Shown here: in pieces, positions 32,874-43,000 of the stretch
How the letters are laid out: the number at the start of each line of letters is the position of its first letter
Position numbering within the stretch: position 1 is the first letter of the stretch
Assembly (NCBI GenBank): GCA_964645765.1
Contig: CAZYBE010000013.1
Span: 1 to 64,000 of the forward strand
Direction: 5' to 3'
Source of the DNA: CAZGMN01 sp964645765
GTDB lineage: Bacteria; Acidobacteriota; Aminicenantia; Aminicenantales; Aminicenantaceae
Length of the DNA: 64,000 bases
Program-made: the position numbers and the translations under genes
The notes under the pieces: generated by a model
Database searches by the model: none
What the model was told of the DNA's origin: nothing
The model's input: the letters and a program-made list of their open reading frames with translations, nothing else

Positions 32874-34114
32874 AAGCCAGAGTGTGTCCATTCTCTTTGC
32901 TCCTTATCATTTTTTTCTTTGTTTTTTTGTCTGTCTCTTCTTTCGCTTCTTCAGATGAAGAATGCATGGCCTGCCACCAAGACCCTGAGCTGAAAAGCAC
33001 GGGAGGAAAATCTCTCTTTGTCGACTATGAAAAATTCCGCTCCTCAATCCACGGCCAGGGCGGGATTTCCTGCGTGTCCTGCCACTCGGACTTGGAAGGA
33101 ATTAAAGATTTCCCTCATCCTGAAAAACTAAAAGCTGTCGATTGTGGAGAATGTCATGGCAAGGCTGTTCAAGAATTCGAGCAGAGCGTTCACAGCCAAG
33201 CCAAGGCAGGAGAAGGCCTGGTTACTGTAACCTGTGCCGATTGCCATGGCAAGCATGACATAAGAGCCAAAGATGATTATTTGTCTTCAGTCTATCCCCT
33301 CAACCTTCCCCGGACCTGCGAAACCTGCCATCTGGAGAGAGTTAAAACGAAGAGAGGGATTGAGTTCATCAAACAGTACGAAAAAAGCGTCCATTTCAGA
33401 GCTCTTGAGAAGGCTGGACTTACGATGAGCGCTAATTGCAGCAACTGCCACGGCTCCCACGACATCAAAGCCGTTCTCAACCCTCAATCTTTGGTCTCGA
33501 GGAAGAACATCATCCGCACTTGCGGCAGCTGCCATATCGGAGTCGAAAGGGATTACCTGGAGGGAGTCCACGGAAAGGATTATGAGAAAGGAATCAAAGA
33601 TGTGCCTGTCTGCACAGACTGCCATAATGAGCATAATATCAGCTCTCCTCTAGAAATGAGTTCTCCTGTTTATGCCACAAAAGTAGCGGCAGTTTGCTCG
33701 CACTGCCATGACGACGAAGCCCTTGCTCGTCAGTACGGCTTTCTCACTGCACGTCTGAAGACTTATTCCAATTCCTTCCACGGGACGGCCTCTAAATTCG
33801 GAGAAACCCGTGTTGCCAACTGCGCCAGCTGCCACGGCTTTCACGACATACGGCCTTCCTTCGACCCAAAATCCTCCATCAACCCTGACAATTTGCCCAA
33901 GACATGCGGAAAATGCCATCCCGGAGCCGGAGTAAACTTTGCCAAGGGAAAAATTCATGTGGTCTCAGAAAAAACGCACAACAAGTGGGCATACTTTGTC
34001 AAAATTTTCTACATCATCCTCATTGCCTCCATAATCTTCGTCTTTCTTGCTTTTATAGTGGTTGATCTTGCACACCGCTTAAGTTTGAAATGGAAGGCAC
34101 AGAAAACCAAATGA
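32870..34114 (+). CDS. Undecahaem cytochrome c with C-terminal anchor (paralogue of previous)
   Basis: 414 residues, signal peptide (SLLLIIFFFVFLSVSSFA) and eleven CxxCH sites (CMACH, CVSCH, CGECH, CADCH, CETCH, CSNCH, CGSCH, CTDCH, CSHCH, CASCH, CGKCH), then a C-terminal span (IFYIILIASIIFVFLAFIVVDL). It lines up with the preceding protein along most of its length, e.g. SFHGTASKFGETRVANCASC against SMHGIAIGYGYDAAANCSSC. In the preceding protein two sites have the altered Cx3CH/Cx4CH form. Start overlaps the upstream stop by 4 bp; its own end overlaps the cytochrome b gene by about 25 bp. Confidence 0.87.
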   Translation: MKARVCPFSLLLIIFFFVFLSVSSFASSDEECMACHQDPELKSTGGKSLFVDYEKFRSSIHGQGGISCVSCHSDLEGIKDFPHPEKLKAVDCGECHGKAVQEFEQSVHSQAKAGEGLVTVTCADCHGKHDIRAKDDYLSSVYPLNLPRTCETCHLERVKTKRGIEFIKQYEKSVHFRALEKAGLTMSANCSNCHGSHDIKAVLNPQSLVSRKNIIRTCGSCHIGVERDYLEGVHGKDYEKGIKDVPVCTDCHNEHNISSPLEMSSPVYATKVAAVCSHCHDDEALARQYGFLTARLKTYSNSFHGTASKFGETRVANCASCHGFHDIRPSFDPKSSINPDNLPKTCGKCHPGAGVNFAKGKIHVVSEKTHNKWAYFVKIFYIILIASIIFVFLAFIVVDLAHRLSLKWKAQKTK

Positions 34115-34932
34115 AAAAAAGAACGAAACGTCCGATAGCCAAAGATAATATCCTCATTGGCGATGATGAAATTTTTATCCGTATGAATTGGGCCGAACGC
34201 ATTCAGCATTTTATCCTCATCATCACCTTTTTTGTCCTCATCGCCACCGGCCTTCCCCTCGTCTTTTATGAAATCAAATTTCTTCGATGGCTTTTCCCTG
34301 GCCAAAGAAGCTTTTACATCAGGGGAATTCTCCACCGGATTGCAGCCGTCGTCTTAATCCTCAATGTCATCTGGCACATTCTCTACACCCTTTTTACAGA
34401 GCGCGGAAGAAAAAATTTCAAAGAGATGATTCCAAAATTCAAAGATTTCAAGGATGCTTTTGAGCAATTCTGGTTCAACATAGGCTTAACCCGTTTTCTC
34501 TCCGGACAGGGCATCCTTAAAAGCTTCTTTAAAACTCACCCTTATTGGCTCTTTGAAAATCCTCCAGAATACGGCCGCTACAACTTCATCGAAAAATTTG
34601 AATACTGGGCAGTCGTCTGGGGGTCGTTGGTGATGATTGCCAGCGGTTTCTTTATGTGGAATGTCGAACTTTCCCTTTCTCTTTTTCCGTTATGGGTTCA
34701 CGATATATTTGTTATTGTCCACGGCTATGAAGCCATGCTTGCCTTTTTGGCCGTCATCATCTGGCATATGTACAACGTTCATCTCAATCCTGAGGTCTTT
34801 CCCATGAGCAAGGTCTGGCTTAATGGAAAAATCACAGGAAAAGAACTCCGCGCCCTCCATCCTCTTGAGTACGAAAAGCTTCTCGAAGAAAAGAGAAAGG
34901 CCCAAGAAGCAAGCAGCTCGAACACCACCTAA
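34090..34932 (+). CDS. FdhI/b561-like di-haem cytochrome b
   Basis: Integral membrane protein of 280 residues resembling the gamma subunit of formate dehydrogenase and other quinone-linked cytochromes b. Four spans: ~35-57 (RIQHFILIITFFVLIATGLPL), ~78-100 (ILHRIAAVVLILNVIWHILYTL), ~165-190 and ~200-225. Histidines in or near them (IQH, LHR, WHI, VHGYE, WHMYNVH) can ligate two haems b. It closes the cytochrome cluster and overlaps the undecahaem gene, so it is likely the quinone-reactive partner of these two periplasmic cytochromes. ATG 34111 is an alternative start. Confidence 0.85.
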   Translation: MEGTENQMKKRTKRPIAKDNILIGDDEIFIRMNWAERIQHFILIITFFVLIATGLPLVFYEIKFLRWLFPGQRSFYIRGILHRIAAVVLILNVIWHILYTLFTERGRKNFKEMIPKFKDFKDAFEQFWFNIGLTRFLSGQGILKSFFKTHPYWLFENPPEYGRYNFIEKFEYWAVVWGSLVMIASGFFMWNVELSLSLFPLWVHDIFVIVHGYEAMLAFLAVIIWHMYNVHLNPEVFPMSKVWLNGKITGKELRALHPLEYEKLLEEKRKAQEASSSNTT

Positions 34933-34970
34933 AAGGCTTTCCGGCTTAATTTCTTTGAAAAATATTGTTC

Positions 34971-36077
34971 TTAAAACGTTTCGAGCCCTTTGAAAAATGC
35001 GGGCCAGAACGGGTCCTGATCGGGAATGGCAAGGGTGATAACGCTGCCATTGCGGCGCCTCATAATTCTTTTTCTAGAATTTTTTAAAACTTTCCCAATG
35101 ATTGAGGACTTTATTCTTAAGGCCTTCAGCCGCTTGATAATTTTTTCCGAACGAGCCGACTGAGCTGTAATCAGAAGAGAGCCCTCAGCGATGGCTGAGA
35201 CTGGGTCAATCTTAAAAGCCTCGCAGACCATCCTGACCTCATCGGGATAGATGAAAAGGGATTCGTCGATGTCCATGCCAACCTGGCTGGCATTGGCAAT
35301 CTCAAAAAGACCTCCGATAACTCCTCCTTCTGTTGCATCATGCATGGCGCTCACTCCTCCCACCTCTATCGCTGCCAGAGCATCCTTGACCACTGTCATC
35401 TCTTTGCAGAGAGACTTGGCCTTCTTAACAAGCAAAGCCGGATAGTTTTCGAGGAGCTCCTTCTCACGAAGCACAGAGAGGATGCCTGCTGTTTCTATGG
35501 CAGGCCCCTTGGTGAGGATGACATCATCGCCTGGCTTTGCTCCTGCTGGTGTGACAAAGCCGTCTTTATCGGCAACGGCAAAGACTGTGATCCCGCCGAT
35601 TGTCGGGGCAGCAAATCCTGGATAATAGCCGGTATGGCCTCCGACGATGGCGATTTCAAGCTCGGTTGCAGTCTTATGGATAGAATCGACGATGACCCTG
35701 AAATCAACATCACTTGTCTGAGGCGGCATGAGCAGGGTGTAAGTCATATACCTCGGCTTGACCCCCATGACCGCCACATCACTGGCACCGATATGAACTG
35801 TGTACCAGCCAAACATCTCAAGAGGCTGTTTTGGAATAGAGAAAATCGGGTCTTCGGCGATGATAAGGACTTTGCCATTGCCGATATCGATTACGCCGGC
35901 ATCAATTCCAGTCCGTGGAGGGACAAGCACAGATGAATCTTTCTTGCCCAGGCGCTTGAGGAGAAAAGAAGTGAAGGTTTTTAAGTCTATCTTCCCTATT
36001 TTTGACGGAGGCTGTCCAAGACTCTCTATCTTCGCTCCTTTCTGACTCTCGATTGACTCTTCCTTTTTCATCTCCAA
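34971..36077 (-). CDS. AIR-synthase-related protein (HypE/ThiL/SelD superfamily)
   Basis: 368-residue ATP-binding protein of the PurM/AIR-synthase-related fold. Visible signatures: DAGVIDIGNGKVLIIAEDPI in the N-terminal domain, GWYTVHIGASDVAVMGVKPRYM, IVGGHTGYYPG, then GDDVILTKGPAIETAGIL and MHDATEGGVIGGLFEIA in the C-terminal domain. The last motif recalls HypE. No hydrogenase maturation genes are nearby, so a HypE function is not supported and the substrate is unknown. It is transcribed convergently to the cytochrome operon (38 bp between stops). Confidence 0.78.
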   Translation of the reverse strand: MEMKKEESIESQKGAKIESLGQPPSKIGKIDLKTFTSFLLKRLGKKDSSVLVPPRTGIDAGVIDIGNGKVLIIAEDPIFSIPKQPLEMFGWYTVHIGASDVAVMGVKPRYMTYTLLMPPQTSDVDFRVIVDSIHKTATELEIAIVGGHTGYYPGFAAPTIGGITVFAVADKDGFVTPAGAKPGDDVILTKGPAIETAGILSVLREKELLENYPALLVKKAKSLCKEMTVVKDALAAIEVGGVSAMHDATEGGVIGGLFEIANASQVGMDIDESLFIYPDEVRMVCEAFKIDPVSAIAEGSLLITAQSARSEKIIKRLKALRIKSSIIGKVLKNSRKRIMRRRNGSVITLAIPDQDPFWPAFFKGLETF

Positions 36078-36251
36078 TCCCTATTCCATCTCTACAATTT
36101 TCGCTAGCGGCTCAGAAAATTTCTCTCCTGCTAGAAATTGGAATTTAATTCTACCATATTTATAGGAAATATATAAGCCAAAGATTGATTATACAAATCA
36201 TTCCTGATAAAATTTATTAATCAAAAATTAATTCAATTTTTAAGGAAGACA

Positions 36252-36545
36252 ATGGTCATTGCTGAATTTGCCATTTTTCCCACGAGTGAAGGGGTATCGG
36301 TCAGCGATTATGTCAAAGAAGCGCTGAGAGTCATCGAAAGCTCAGGCCTGAAACATGAGACCGGCGGAATGTCGACAACCATCGAAGCTCCAGATGTGAA
36401 AACCCTGTTCAAAGTCGTCGAGGAGGCTCATGAAGCCTTGATGAAAATGGGAGTCAAGAGGATTCATATCGACCTGAGAGTGGATCACCGCCTGGATAAA
36501 GAGGCGACTATCGACTCCAAGCTCAAAGCTGTCGGCAAAAGATAA
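36252..36545 (+). CDS. MTH1187/YkoF-like thiamine-binding protein
   Basis: 97-residue member of the thiamine-binding MTH1187 family (ferredoxin-like fold). Family features: EFAIFPTSEGVSVSDYVKEAL, SGLKHETGGMSTTIEAPDVKTLFKVVEEAHEAL and RIHIDLRVDHRLDKE. It binds thiamine or its pyrimidine part, perhaps as carrier or storage. Ribosome site aaggaag precedes ATG. Stands alone between two minus-strand genes. Confidence 0.88.
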   Translation: MVIAEFAIFPTSEGVSVSDYVKEALRVIESSGLKHETGGMSTTIEAPDVKTLFKVVEEAHEALMKMGVKRIHIDLRVDHRLDKEATIDSKLKAVGKR

Positions 36546-36733
36546 TTTTATTATGCCCTTTGCTTGTTTCTTAAAATTTACTTATTCTTTTTAAGACTTC
36601 TTTTTTATTCAAAAGTTGAATCGACTCTTCTTGGAATGATGACCCGGCAAAATAAAAATCCTGTCGCCAGAGAATGCACGCGAAAATTTTCGGGAATAAA
36701 TCAAGCGATCTTGTTTCTTGCTCTTGAAAAGTT

Positions 36734-37615
36734 TTAATCTTTTTCCCGCAGAAGCGGACGGGTAAGGCAGGTTGGCCCTCCAGCACCCTTGCGGGAAATC
36801 TCCTCGCCTTCATATTCCCAAACCTCGATTCCTTCGTTCTCAAGCATCCTTTTCGTCAAAGGGCTGCCGGAGAGTATGATGCATTTTCCGGGTGAAACGG
36901 CGAGAATGTTGCCGGCCATGGTCTCAAATTCAGAATCCGGAACTTCGAGAAGCCGAATTTCCCGCTGGACAAGCCACTCTTTGAAGGTCACAGGAAGAAG
37001 CCGCGAATAAACCACAGCCAAGTCACGGTCAATCGGGCTGATGAGCGACATCAAATGCAAAACATCCTCCGGCCCTTTCCAGTGAGGCAAAGGAACAACG
37101 AAAAGTTCATCCACAATTCCCCTGACCATTTCCGCGAATTGCCGAATACCCTCATCATTTGTCCGATAGCTGCGGCCCACGGCCGCTGTTCTCTCATCGA
37201 TCCAGACCACATCCCCTCCTTCCAACTTTCCCTCACCTGAGATCGAGCCGAGAATTGGGATTCCCAATTCAAGGAGAAACTCGCGCACAGCTCCTGGCTC
37301 TCCCTGCCGTTCGTTTTTCCCCATGTTGCCAAAGATAGCGCCTTTGCTGGTTATGAGCACAGGGTCATGGATATAGATAGAGTCAAGCCCGGTTTGACGA
37401 CTTCGCGGAAGAAAATAAATATCAGCGACCGACTTCTTCAAGAGGCCAACAAAATATTCATACTCCCCAAAAGCCCTCTCATAATCAGGGCAGGCTGAAT
37501 AATTAAGCTCCCTCCATTGGGCTCGAATATTTTCTCGGTTTATGAAAGCTTCTCGGGGGTGTTTGAGCAAAAGAATTTTTATTGGATCAACTTCAGACTG
37601 GCAGCCGAATTTCAT
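36734..37615 (-). CDS. DDAH/arginine deiminase-fold amidinohydrolase
   Basis: 293-residue enzyme of the amidinotransferase superfamily, which hydrolyses guanidino groups (e.g. dimethylarginine or arginine). The catalytic cysteine is C283 in GAGGPTCLTRPL; the acid and histidine lie in KLEGGDVVWID and PEDVLHLMSLISPIDRDLAV. The beta/alpha propeller pattern is intact and the length normal. Substrate (dimethylarginine versus other) cannot be fixed. Located 9 bp downstream of mnmA on the same strand and so likely cotranscribed. Confidence 0.88.
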   Translation of the reverse strand: MKFGCQSEVDPIKILLLKHPREAFINRENIRAQWRELNYSACPDYERAFGEYEYFVGLLKKSVADIYFLPRSRQTGLDSIYIHDPVLITSKGAIFGNMGKNERQGEPGAVREFLLELGIPILGSISGEGKLEGGDVVWIDERTAAVGRSYRTNDEGIRQFAEMVRGIVDELFVVPLPHWKGPEDVLHLMSLISPIDRDLAVVYSRLLPVTFKEWLVQREIRLLEVPDSEFETMAGNILAVSPGKCIILSGSPLTKRMLENEGIEVWEYEGEEISRKGAGGPTCLTRPLLREKD

Positions 37616-37624
37616 GCCTTCACC

Positions 37625-38725
37625 CTACGGGAAATCCAAGGCTTTATCAATAATCCCGCCGCCAACAACGATATCGCGCTCGTAAAACACCACAGACTGG
37701 CCAGGAGTTATAGCTCGCTGGGGCTTCTCGAATTCGACCAGAGCCTGGCCTGAATCCAAAGGAATGAGCCTGGCTTTTGCTTCCTTGTGTTTGTACCGGA
37801 TTTTTGCTTTGACCAGAAGCGGTTTTTTCAGCGTTTCAACAGAAATCAAGTTTATCCTCGAAGCTAAAAGTCTCTTCTGATAAAGGTGGTCGTTGGTCCC
37901 GATAACGACCGTATTCTGACCGCTCAAAATCTCAAGAACATAGAGGGAATGCGCGGCAGCAATTCCCATGCCTCTGCGCTGCCCAATGGTGAAGCCAGCA
38001 ATTCCGCTGTGCCGGCCCAAAACTCGATTCTCAAGGTTTATGATCGGCCCGGGCTGGAATGCCCCGGGAATTCTGTCGCGGAGAAACCGGACATGGTCAT
38101 TATCAGGAATAAAACAAATCTCCTGGCTCTCAGCTTTCTTGGCCACTCCAAGTCTCAACTTTTGAGCTTTCCTCCTCACCTCTTGCTTGGTGAAATCTCC
38201 GACCGGCATCAAGGTCCGGGCGAGTTGCTCTTGGGTTAAGACATAAAGAAAATAAGACTGGTCTTTGTCTGCGCCCCTTCCCTTTCTGAGCAAATACCGG
38301 TCGTTCTTCGAGTCGTGGGTGATTCGGGCATGATGGCCTGTTGCCAAATAATCTGCATCAAATTTTCTGAGGCACTTCATCAAGACATCAAATTTGATAA
38401 ATTGGTTGCAGCGGATACAAGGATTGGGCGTCCGGCCCTGTGCGTATTCCTTACAGAAATCGGAGATGACTTTCTTCTCGAAGTGCTTCCTGAAGTCAAC
38501 GATGTAGTGAGGAATCCCGAGAGCGATGGCCACGCTGTGAGCATCCTCTGTGGCCTTCCAGCCGCAGCAGCTTCTCAAACTTTCCCGTTTGCAGTAGTCT
38601 GGCGGAAGCGAGAAAAGCTTCATCGTCACTCCGATGACTTCATAGCCCCTCTCCCTGAGCAGGGCTGCAGCCACTGAGGAGTCCACTCCCCCGCTCATGG
38701 CCACCACGACTCGTCTCTTCTTCAT
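37625..38725 (-). CDS. mnmA: tRNA-specific 2-thiouridylase MnmA
   Basis: ATP-dependent enzyme making 2-thiouridine at the wobble position of Lys, Glu and Gln tRNAs. PP-loop AMSGGVDSSVAAALL (9-23); catalytic cysteines in NPCIRCNQFIKF and SQEICFIPD; tRNA contacts such as ATGHHARI and FTIGQRRGMGIA; beta-barrel C-terminal domain ending with QSVVFYERDIVVGGGII. 366 residues, normal. It shares a 156-bp divergent region with carA and is followed at 9 bp by the DDAH-like gene. Confidence 0.96.
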   Translation of the reverse strand: MKKRRVVVAMSGGVDSSVAAALLRERGYEVIGVTMKLFSLPPDYCKRESLRSCCGWKATEDAHSVAIALGIPHYIVDFRKHFEKKVISDFCKEYAQGRTPNPCIRCNQFIKFDVLMKCLRKFDADYLATGHHARITHDSKNDRYLLRKGRGADKDQSYFLYVLTQEQLARTLMPVGDFTKQEVRRKAQKLRLGVAKKAESQEICFIPDNDHVRFLRDRIPGAFQPGPIINLENRVLGRHSGIAGFTIGQRRGMGIAAAHSLYVLEILSGQNTVVIGTNDHLYQKRLLASRINLISVETLKKPLLVKAKIRYKHKEAKARLIPLDSGQALVEFEKPQRAITPGQSVVFYERDIVVGGGIIDKALDFP

Positions 38726-38760
38726 TTCTTTTGCTTATAGGATACCAAAAATTGGAAAAT

Positions 38761-38808
38761 GGGGACAGGCTGCTTTTTATCCCAAAAAAAAATTTTACAA
38801 AAAAGTAG
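38761..38808. repeat. Degenerate GGGGACAGGC-family element
   Basis: Left arm GGGGACAGGCTGCTTTTT is like the element at 11154-11201, followed by aaaaaagtag at 38798-38808; the final CCTGTCCCC arm is missing. It lies in the mnmA-carA divergent region. Confidence 0.55.
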
Positions 38809-38881
38809 AATTAAAAATTGAGAATATGTAAAATAAGCCGAATATGCGTAGTTTATTTTGTAGAAAGATCCTGAATCTAAG

Positions 38882-40012
38882 ATGAGTGCCGGAAGGGCTC
38901 TTCTTGTTTTAGAGAACGGGGAATATTTCAGCGGCCAATCCATTGGCTTCGAAGGAGATGCTGAGGGGGAAATCGTCTTCAACACCTCCATGACTGGCTA
39001 CCAGGAAATCCTGACCGACCCATCTTACAAGGGCCAGATCGTGACCATGACCTACCCCCTTATCGGGAATTACGGCTGCAATTTTGAGGATATAGAATCC
39101 GTCCGGCCCTGGGTCGAAGGCTTTGTCATCAAAGAGCTGGCAGCCCTTTCTTCAAACTGGAGGAAGAAAGAGAGCCTGGAAGATTACCTCAAAAAGCACA
39201 AGATTGTCGCCATCCAGGGTGTGGATACAAGACGCTTGACCAAGCTTATCCGCACCGGAGGCGCACAGAGAGCTTTGATCTCCACTACAACCGATGACCT
39301 CAAAGCTCTCCTCAAGCGGGTGAGGAAAATTCCTTCCATCGTCGGCCTCGACCTGGTCAAGGAAGTCACGACCTCTGAAGCCTACAGATGGCAGGAAGGC
39401 CCTTACTCCTGGCCCAAAGGCTATGCAGCGAAAAAAAAATTCAGGCACTTTGTCGTGGTCTACGATTTCGGAGCCAAGCGAAACATATTGAGAAACCTGG
39501 TGTTGAATAAAGCCGAAGTGCTCGTTGTTCCTGCCAGGACATCCTGGGAGGAAGTGCTGAAAATAAAGCCTGACGGAGTTCTGCTCTCCAACGGCCCTGG
39601 CGACCCTGCTCCGGTGAGCTATGCCATAGAGAATATCAAAAACCTTGCCGGGAAAATCCCCATCTTCGGAATCTGCCTCGGACACCAGTTCTTAGGACTT
39701 GCCCTGGGTGGAAAGACTTTCAAGCTCAAGTTCGGCCATCGCGGAGCAAACCACCCGGTCAAGAACCTAGAGACAGGCGCAATCGAGATCACCTGCCAGA
39801 ACCACGGCTTTGCTGTCGATATTAAATCTTTGGACGGGCTGGCAAAGCTGACTCATCTCAACCTCAATGACTTGACCGCCGAAGGGCTTGCCTTGAGGGA
39901 AAAATTTCTTTTCTCGGTCCAATACCACCCCGAGAGCTCTCCAGGCCCAAGGGACTCCAGATATCTTTTTCATGAATTCACTCAAATGATGGATGATTTC
40001 AAGGGAAAATAA
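38882..40012 (+). CDS. carA: Carbamoyl-phosphate synthase small subunit
   Basis: Glutamine amidotransferase subunit delivering ammonia to CarB for arginine and pyrimidine synthesis. The N-terminal domain has the typical GEIVFNTSMTGYQEILTDPSY; the class I amidotransferase domain has the nucleophile Cys in GICLGHQFLGLALG and the His/Glu in QYHPESSPGP. 376 residues, complete. The stop is immediately followed by carB (ATG 40014). Confidence 0.97.
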   Translation: MSAGRALLVLENGEYFSGQSIGFEGDAEGEIVFNTSMTGYQEILTDPSYKGQIVTMTYPLIGNYGCNFEDIESVRPWVEGFVIKELAALSSNWRKKESLEDYLKKHKIVAIQGVDTRRLTKLIRTGGAQRALISTTTDDLKALLKRVRKIPSIVGLDLVKEVTTSEAYRWQEGPYSWPKGYAAKKKFRHFVVVYDFGAKRNILRNLVLNKAEVLVVPARTSWEEVLKIKPDGVLLSNGPGDPAPVSYAIENIKNLAGKIPIFGICLGHQFLGLALGGKTFKLKFGHRGANHPVKNLETGAIEITCQNHGFAVDIKSLDGLAKLTHLNLNDLTAEGLALREKFLFSVQYHPESSPGPRDSRYLFHEFTQMMDDFKGK

Positions 40013-40013
40013 A

Positions 40014-43000
40014 ATGCCAAGACGGGAAGACATCAAATCCATCATGATCATCGGCTCAGGCCCGATCATCATCGGCCAGGCTTCTGAGTTCGATTACTCC
40101 GGAACTCAGGCTCTCAAGGCTTTAAAAGAAGAGCATTATAAGCTCATTCTGGTCAACTCCAACCCGGCGACAATTATGACCGACCCTGAGTTTGCAGACC
40201 GAACCTACCTTGAGCCCCTGACCGTCGAGTATTTGGAAAAAATAATAGAGAGAGAAAAGCCTGATGCGCTCCTGGCCACACTCGGCGGGCAGAAAGCTTT
40301 GAATTTATCCTTGGCGCTTGACGAGAAAGGTACTCTAAAGAAAAACGGAACCCAGCTCATCGGAGTCACTGCGAGCTCAATCAGGAAGGCAGAGGACCGC
40401 CTTCTTTTCCGCCGCTCGATGGAAAAAATCGGGCTTGAAGTCCCTGAATCAGGCTATGTTTCAAGCATGAAAGAGGCTGTGGACATCGTCAAGAGAATAA
40501 AATTCCCGGTTGTCATCCGCCCCTCCTTTACTTTGGGTGGAACAGGCGGCAACATCCTCAAGAACTGGGATGACTTCTATAAATTTGTTCCTCTCGGACT
40601 TGCCATCAGCCCCGTCTCAAAAGTCCTGATCGAGAAATCGATCATCGGCTGGAAAGAGTATGAGCTCGAGGTCATGAGGGATAAAAAGGATAACGTGGTC
40701 ATCGTCTGCCCCATCGAAAACTTCGACCCGATGGGCGTGCATACCGGCGATTCGATCACAGTCGCTCCAGCCCAGACCCTGACGGACAAGGAATACCAGA
40801 GGCTGAGGGATGCATCGATCTTGATCATGAGAGAGATCGGGGTCGAAACCGGAGGCTCGAACATCCAGTTTGCGGTCAATCCTGCGGACGGACGGATGAT
40901 GGTCATCGAGATGAACCCCAGGGTCTCCCGCTCTTCAGCTCTGGCTTCAAAAGCCACTGGTTTTCCCATTGCCAAGATGGCAGCCAAGCTGGCTGTGGGA
41001 TACACCCTGGATGAAATCCTGAACGACATCACTAAGAAGACACCTGCCTGTTTTGAGCCGGCGATCGACTATGTTGTGGTCAAAATTCCCCGCTTTGCCT
41101 TCGAGAAATTCCCGGAAGAAGAGCCTTACCTGACCACCCAGATGAAGTCAGTCGGGGAGACGATGGCCATCGGTCGAACCTTCAAAGAGGCCTTACAAAA
41201 AGCCATCCGCGCCCTCGAGATAGACCGCTGGGGATTTGAGGAGAAGTTCAAGAAAAGCAGCAAAAAAATGCTGAAAGAAAGACTCGCTGTTCCCAATGCC
41301 GAAAGACTCTGGCTCATGGCTGACGCGCTCAGAGCAGGGGTCTCGGTGATAGAAATCTATAAACTTACTCAAATCGACCCCTTCTTTATCCAGAATATCA
41401 AGGAAATCATCGATTTCGAGGAAGTCCTGAGAGCGGCGGGAAAAGAACGATTGAATCCCAATCTTCTGCGAAGGGCAAAGGAACTCGGGTTCTCTGACCG
41501 AAGACTCGGTTCTCTTTTAGGCTTGAGTGAAGATGAAGTGAGAAGAATAAGGGAGAGAGCCAAGGTGCTTCCCGTGTGGAAGGTCGTCGACACCTGTGCT
41601 GGTGAGTTCGAATCCGAAACTCCTTATTTCTACTCGACCTACGAGGAAGAGAACGAGGCTTCAGCCATCCCGCAGAAAAAAGCCATCATCCTCGGCTCAG
41701 GGCCGAATCGCATCGGCCAGGGAATCGAGTTTGACTACTGCTGTGTTCATGGCGTTTTTGCTTTGAGAGACTTGGGCTACAAGGCCATCATGATCAACTC
41801 CAACCCTGAAACAGTCTCGACTGATTACGATATTTCTGACCGCCTCTACTTCGACCCGGTCACACTGGAGGATGTCCTTTCCATTTACCACAATGAGAAA
41901 CCAGAAGGAGTCATCGCCCAATTCGGGGGACAGACTCCGCTCAAAATATCTGTCGGCCTCTGGAAAAACAAGGTGAGGATATTGGGGACAAGCTCCCAGG
42001 CTATCGATGAAACTGAAGATCGGGAAAAATTCGATAATTTTTTAAAAAGATTGAATTTGTGCCGGCCGAGAAACGGCATGACAAAAAACTCGTCCCATGC
42101 CCTTAAAATTGCAGCCAATATCGGCTATCCGGTTCTTGTCCGGCCTTCCTATGTCCTTGGAGGCCGGGCGATGAGAGTCATCCACGACGAGGAGGAGCTC
42201 GAGAAATACATAAAATCCATCAAGGAATACTGCTCGGAGTATCCCATCCTCATCGATGAATTCATCGAAAACGCCGTTGAGCTGGATGTCGACCTTCTCT
42301 GCGACGGCGAGGATGTCTATATCGGCGGCGTTATGGAGCACATCCAGGAAGCCGGTGTTCATTCCGGCGATGCGACCATGGTCACCCCTCCTTATTTTTC
42401 GCCTGACAGGGTGATCGAGGAGGTCAAGGCCCAGGTCACGCTCATGGCCAAGGAGCTTAAGATCATGGGCCTGATGAATGTCCAGGTTGCGGTCAAAGGA
42501 ACAAAAATCTACATCTTGGAAGTCAATCCCAGGGCTTCAAGGACAGTCCCATTTCTCTCCAAGGCCACTGGAATTCCTCTGGCAAAGATTGCCACCCGGC
42601 TGATTATGGGAGAGAAACTCAAGGAGATGAATATCAATCGCCGTCATTTAAGCCTATATGCTGTTAAGGAGGCTGTCTTCTCTTTTGACAAGTTTCTGGA
42701 GGTTGACCCCATCCTCGGGCCTGAAATGCGCTCCACTGGTGAATCCATCGGAATCGACCATTCCTTTCCTCTTGCTTTTCTCAAAGCCGAGGAGGGAGCA
42801 GGATTCCATCTTCCACAAAAAGGAAGAGTCTTTGTCAGTGTTCCTGACGAAGACAAGCCAAGGATTATTCCCATCGTCGAGAAACTTGAGCGCCTCGGGT
42901 TCAAGCTGGTGGCAACCGAAGGAACAACCCAGTACCTCCGCCGACACGGATTCCGGGTGGACACCGTCGGCAAGGTCTTCAAGGAAAAGAGAAACATCCT

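Noticed and set aside
34971..36077. Assignment of the AIR-synthase-like gene as hypE
   Set aside because: No hydrogenase structural or other hyp genes nearby, and the general superfamily fold explains the motifs.
36078..36251. TPP riboswitch before the thiamine-binding protein gene
   Set aside because: The region is short and AT-rich, and the conserved CUGAGA-type core of TPP riboswitches is not seen.
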